Origin: Nitrospiraceae bacterium
GTDB taxonomy: Bacteria > Nitrospirota > Thermodesulfovibrionia > Thermodesulfovibrionales > UBA9159
Length of the DNA stretch: 9,905 nucleotides
Assembly (NCBI GenBank): GCA_003453735.1
Contig: DMNE01000432.1
Location: 14,906-24,810 of the forward strand
Direction of reading: 5' to 3'
In this document: positions 6,951 through 9,905 of the stretch, piece by piece
How positions within the stretch are numbered: the first letter of the stretch is position 1
Layout of the letters: every line of letters begins with the position of its first letter
Notes under the pieces: model-generated
What the model saw: only the letters and a program-made list of their open reading frames with translations
Database searches by the model: none
Told to the model about the DNA's origin: nothing
Program-made: the position numbers and the translations under genes

Positions 6951-6957
6951 GGGGTGA
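6951..6957 (+). promoter_or_regulatory. Ribosome binding site deciding the gpmA start
   Basis: GGGGTGA ends five bases before ATG 6963 and pairs with the 16S tail. The alternative GTG start at 6954 lies inside this site, so ATG 6963 is the better start. Confidence 0.65.
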
Positions 6958-6962
6958 ACAGC

Positions 6963-7712
6963 ATGCAGAAAGTCGTTTTGCTTAGACACGGAGAAAGTAT
7001 CTGGAATAAGGAAAACCTTTTTACCGGCTGGACTGACATTGATCTCTCCGAAAGAGGGATTCAGGAAGCCAGAGACGCGGGCCGTATGCTAAAAGAGCAG
7101 GGATATGTGTTCGATATCGCCTTCACTTCGGTTCTAAAACGCGCAATACGGACCCTTTGGATGGTACTGGATGAGATGGATCTTATGTGGATTCCCGTGC
7201 ACCGCGACTGGCGTCTGAATGAACGCCATTATGGTGCGTTGCAAGGTCTTGACAAAGCGGAGACGGCTCAGAAATTCGGGGAGCAGCAGGTGAAGATCTG
7301 GCGGCGGAGCTATGACATCCGTCCTCCAGCGCTCGAAGAAAACGATCCACGGAATCCGCGGAATGACCCGCGCTACAGGGAGCTCACGGGGGATCAGCTC
7401 CCCCTGACGGAGTGTTTAAAGGACACGGTGGAGCGGTTTCTGCCTTGCTGGCATGCTCGTATAGCGCCTGCTGTCAGGACAGGGCAGCGGGTACTCATCG
7501 CCGCACATGGGAACAGCCTTCGCGCCCTCGTAAAATACCTCGACGGGATCTCTGAAGAGGAGATCGTCGGCCTAAACATACCCACGGGGATGCCGCTTGT
7601 CTACGAGCTCGATGGTCAGTTGAAGCCGATACGAAATTACTATCTCGGTGATCCTGAAAAGGTAAAAAAGGCCATGGAGACGGTGGCGAGTCAGGGCAAG
7701 GTTAGAAAATAG
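6963..7712 (+). CDS. gpmA: 2,3-bisphosphoglycerate-dependent phosphoglycerate mutase
   Basis: Interconverts 3-phosphoglycerate and 2-phosphoglycerate in glycolysis and gluconeogenesis through a phosphohistidine. The 249-residue product is almost the length of E. coli GpmA (250). It has the LLRHGES motif with catalytic His9, then the [16 protein letters not shown] block, [11 protein letters not shown] with Glu87 as the likely acid/base residue, and [14 protein letters not shown] with the second active-site His182. [12 protein letters not shown] near the end is also typical and separates the true mutase from the broader histidine phosphatase family. A GTG three codons upstream (6954) is in frame, but it overlaps the likely ribosome binding site. 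The gene is followed after 34 bases by pyruvate kinase, so the two probably form a lower-glycolysis operon. Its base composition looks more G+C-rich than the genes before 6700. Confidence 0.95.
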   Translation: MQKVVLLRHGESIWNKENLFTGWTDIDLSERGIQEARDAGRMLKEQGYVFDIAFTSVLKRAIRTLWMVLDEMDLMWIPVHRDWRLNERHYGALQGLDKAETAQKFGEQQVKIWRRSYDIRPPALEENDPRNPRNDPRYRELTGDQLPLTECLKDTVERFLPCWHARIAPAVRTGQRVLIAAHGNSLRALVKYLDGISEEEIVGLNIPTGMPLVYELDGQLKPIRNYYLGDPEKVKKAMETVASQGKVRK

Positions 7713-7730
7713 CCTGTTGATTTACTCTTG

Positions 7731-7738
7731 AGAAGGTG
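7731..7738 (+). promoter_or_regulatory. Ribosome binding site of pyk
   Basis: AGAAGGTG lies eight bases before the GTG at 7747 and supports this non-ATG start, which puts the first conserved residues (KTKIVCTIGP) close to the N-terminus, as is usual for the family. Confidence 0.6.
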
Positions 7739-7746
7739 CAAAATCT

Positions 7747-9180
7747 GTGATTCTCCCAGCTAACAAGACCAAGATTGTCTGTACCATCGGACCGTCCTCC
7801 GATTCGCCGGAGATCATGAAACAAATGGTGACGGCGGGCATGAATGTGGCGCGGCTTAACTTCTCCCACGGCGATTTCAGATGGCACAAGAGGGTTATCG
7901 AGGATATCCGTGCTGTCGCCGATTCAGTCGGACAGCGTGTCGCAATTATGGCCGATCTGCCGGGCCCCAAAATGCGCATCGGCCAACTGGCTCAGGAGCC
8001 TTTCGAACTGAGGCCCGGATCCGTCTTCACCCTGACGACTGACGACATCGTCGGTGACAGATCGAGGGTCTCTGTCAGCTTTTCCGGTCTGCCTGAGGCT
8101 GTGAAGCCAAGAGACACCTTGTTTCTCAATGACGGCCTGATTCAACTCGAAGTGGAAGGAGTGCAGGACAATGAAATCCGGTGCCGAGTCCTGGTAGGCG
8201 GTGAACTACGGTCCCGCAAAGGAATCAACGTGCCCGGAATCAATCTCGGCATCGAGGCATTTACCGACCACGACTGCGAGTGCTTGAAATTCGCTCTGGA
8301 ACAGGGTGTGGACGCTGTCAGCCAATCCTTTGTCGAGACGGCGACGGACATTGCTGCAGTCCGCGGTGCCGCTTTAGCCCTTGGCCACAATCCGTTCATC
8401 ATCGCCAAGATCGAACGCGTAAGGGCACTCGGTCATATGGAGGACATCCTTGAGGCGGCCGATGGTATCATGATCGCTCGCGGTGACCTCGGAGTCGAAA
8501 TACCAATCGAGCAGATCGCAGCTGTTCAGAAGCAGGTGATGCGTCTGGCAAATCTGCGGGGAAAACCGGTGATCACGGCCACGCAGATGCTGGAGTCCAT
8601 GACCAATAACCGGCGCCCCACCCGCGCCGAGGCCACCGATGTCGCCAATGCTATCCTTGACGGTACAGACTGCGTCATGCTTTCCGGGGAGTCTGCAATG
8701 GGAAAGTATCCGGTGGAGGCAGTGGCCATGTTAGCCAGAATCGCGGCGGCAATCGAACCGCACCGTGTAGATTATCAGTCGCGAGAGGCCGTCAAGGAGA
8801 CCTTTGACCCCGAAAGCGCAGTCAGCATAACTGACTTGATCGCTTTCAGCGTCAAGACTACGCTGAATCGCATTTCTCCTGCTGCCGTATTTGTCCCCAC
8901 CCGCACGGGCACAACCGCAAGAAGTCTTTGCCGTTTTAGGCTGCCGGTCTGGATAACGGCTGTGAGTTCCCAAGAAACAACTTGCCAGCAGCTGCAGTTC
9001 TCCTACGGGGTCTATCCGGTGCACGAACCTGACCATCCGGAAGACTGGCGTATCTATGCAAAGGGATGGCTTGCTTCACACGGGGTGAGCGGCAAGCTCG
9101 TAGTGCTCACCGAGGGGCCATCTTCTCGACACCCGGACGCAAACAACCGCATGGAGATCATTGACCTTGACCGATTGTGA
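7747..9180 (+). CDS. pyk: Pyruvate kinase, K+-independent type signature
   Basis: Transfers phosphate from phosphoenolpyruvate to ADP, the last step of glycolysis. The 477-residue product starts at GTG 7747 with KTKIVCTIGP (7-16), then RLNFSHG (36-42), NDGLI, IIAKIE with the catalytic Lys221, IARGDLGVE with metal-ligand-region Asp247, and TATQMLESM from about 277 with Thr279. A complete C-terminal domain ends in GPSSRHPDANNRMEI. The segment usually reading DTKGPEIRTG in K+-dependent enzymes is DLPGPKMRIG here (70-79): Lys75 stands where muscle enzyme Glu117 sits, with Leu71 and Ile78 at positions 113 and 120. Published work links this Lys-type combination to K+-independent activity. No extra C-terminal PEP-utiliser domain is present. 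Codon use is rich in GCC, CGC and CTG compared with the first half of the window, so a different history from its distant neighbours is possible. Confidence 0.95.
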   Translation: MILPANKTKIVCTIGPSSDSPEIMKQMVTAGMNVARLNFSHGDFRWHKRVIEDIRAVADSVGQRVAIMADLPGPKMRIGQLAQEPFELRPGSVFTLTTDDIVGDRSRVSVSFSGLPEAVKPRDTLFLNDGLIQLEVEGVQDNEIRCRVLVGGELRSRKGINVPGINLGIEAFTDHDCECLKFALEQGVDAVSQSFVETATDIAAVRGAALALGHNPFIIAKIERVRALGHMEDILEAADGIMIARGDLGVEIPIEQIAAVQKQVMRLANLRGKPVITATQMLESMTNNRRPTRAEATDVANAILDGTDCVMLSGESAMGKYPVEAVAMLARIAAAIEPHRVDYQSREAVKETFDPESAVSITDLIAFSVKTTLNRISPAAVFVPTRTGTTARSLCRFRLPVWITAVSSQETTCQQLQFSYGVYPVHEPDHPEDWRIYAKGWLASHGVSGKLVVLTEGPSSRHPDANNRMEIIDLDRL

Positions 9181-9905
9181 TGCTTCTGTCTCGAAATCGA
9201 TCTCTGCTAAGAAGTTACTTCCATAAGCCCGAGAAATCAGGATCTCTTGCATCAGCTCCTCGAAGTACAGCACCTGCCCCGGGCTCAGAAAGATGTCAAC
9301 GCTCTCTTTGCAAAGCTTCTGTCAAGACGGATGTATTCTGATGCTGAACGGTATCAATGACAACAATCGAGATGGGTGCAAGGTTATCCTCAAAAAGACA
9401 ATTTCGTTCAGTGGCTGCGGTTCATTCCGAATGTGAGAACGGATCGTATGCAAAGGGCCTTCAGATGGCAGAGGCAATCAAGGCATAGGAGACTCAAGCG
9501 GAAGGTGCACATTGGTCTTCTGGAAGTTCACCCTAAGAAGGGAAAGTTCTGACGCTTCACTGCATTCTGGATAAACGAGAGAGGCCGCATCTTTAAAAAG
9601 GCCTGACGCCGAAGGCTTCTTCAATCAGGATTCTCTGCCAAGTGCAAAGGGTCTCGGCACACAGGATATCACTGACTTGAGTCTTGAAAAGACGACAGGA
9701 TTTTCAAAATTCCACTTCGATCAGGAAGAGCCATCGCGGCATTCTGCCAGGATGGAGAATGCGGCGCCTATGAGTGTTCAACCAGAAATGGATTAAGCTT
9801 GGCGTGGTTTTCACATTGCTGATTGTCCATGCTGGCCAAGGCTATCGTTAGCGGACTTCTCTCGGAAATCTTCACCGGTACAGTAAATAGGAATGCGAGT
9901 TAAGT
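9181..9905. other. Gene-poor 3' end, possibly decayed coding sequence
   Basis: About 725 bases without a reading frame of convincing length on either strand. Short open segments with protein-like composition change frame: plus strand about 9208-9360 (containing DLLHQLLEVQHLP and KDVNALFAKLLSRRMYSDAE), plus strand about 9371-9552 (Arg-rich, ending in LLEVHPKKGKF), and minus strand about 9181-9325 (containing VLYFEELMQEILISRAYG). I recognise none of them. A 10-base palindrome CTTTGCAAAG lies at 9306-9315, and a weak hairpin AGGCCT/AGGCTT at 9599-9618 might terminate transcription from pyk. The pattern fits a degraded gene or plain intergenic DNA. Confidence 0.45.

Noticed and set aside
9076..9273. 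Minus-strand frame of 65 codons over the end of pyk
   Set aside because: Two thirds lie opposite pyk. The upstream part has protein-like composition but is too short and unrecognised, so it is only mentioned under the terminal region.
9599..9618. Hairpin AGGCCT/AGGCTT as terminator of pyk
   Set aside because: Six pairs with one G-U, an 8-base loop, a poor T tract and a distance of more than 400 bases from the pyk stop make this too weak to call.
1..9905. CRISPR array, tRNA, rRNA, intact insertion sequence or toxin-antitoxin system
   Set aside because: No regularly spaced direct repeats, cloverleaf-like sequence or recognisable transposase was seen. The PIN protein belongs to the RNA ligase partner family rather than VapC, and has no antitoxin-like gene directly upstream.

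Overview
The window is a compact stretch of bacterial chromosome. Eight protein genes are recognised, all on the plus strand; a ninth small gene is uncharacterised. The gene set is typical of a Gram-negative or diderm bacterium: RmuC, a DinG-type Fe-S helicase, NadD, RsfS, a LapA/LapB-like envelope protein, a bacterial copy of the 'RNA ligase partner' PIN family, a cofactor-dependent phosphoglycerate mutase and a pyruvate kinase. Medium G+C, many RGA/AGG arginine codons and this family mix would fit Nitrospirota or a neighbouring deep-branching phylum such as the Desulfobacterota. That placement is inference from family impressions and has not been tested.

Layout. Positions 1-2929 hold two DNA-maintenance genes whose ends overlap by 8 bases: the 3' part of rmuC and a complete dinG-like helicase gene. 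A small gene with a very strong ribosome binding site (2994-3272) encodes a 92-residue protein of unknown function. About 320 bases without a convincing gene follow (3273-3591). Next is a tight cluster: nadD (3592-4272), rsfS (open to 4673), a two-transmembrane/TPR/zinc-ribbon protein (4673-5986) and a PIN-domain RNA ligase partner (6009-6692). A 260-270 base gap with two neighbouring hairpins, the first resembling an intrinsic terminator, separates this cluster from a lower-glycolysis pair, gpmA (6963-7712) and pyk (7747-9180). The last 725 bases contain no gene I can support and may be decayed coding sequence.

How the genes relate. RmuC and DinG both act on damaged or structured DNA. NadD makes the dinucleotide precursor of NAD, and RsfS shuts down ribosome subunit joining in starvation; this pairing is common in bacteria. 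The LapA/LapB-like protein probably works at the inner membrane in envelope homeostasis. GpmA and Pyk catalyse the first and third steps of the 3-phosphoglycerate to pyruvate segment; enolase is not in the window.

The most useful oddities are these: rsfS has no in-frame standard start codon unless one base near 4268-4270 is removed; pyruvate kinase carries the Lys-type signature expected of K+-independent enzymes; LapA-like and LapB-like parts appear joined in one protein; and the RNA ligase partner has no ligase beside it. I see no CRISPR array, tRNA, rRNA, intact mobile element or clear novel defence or biosynthetic system.
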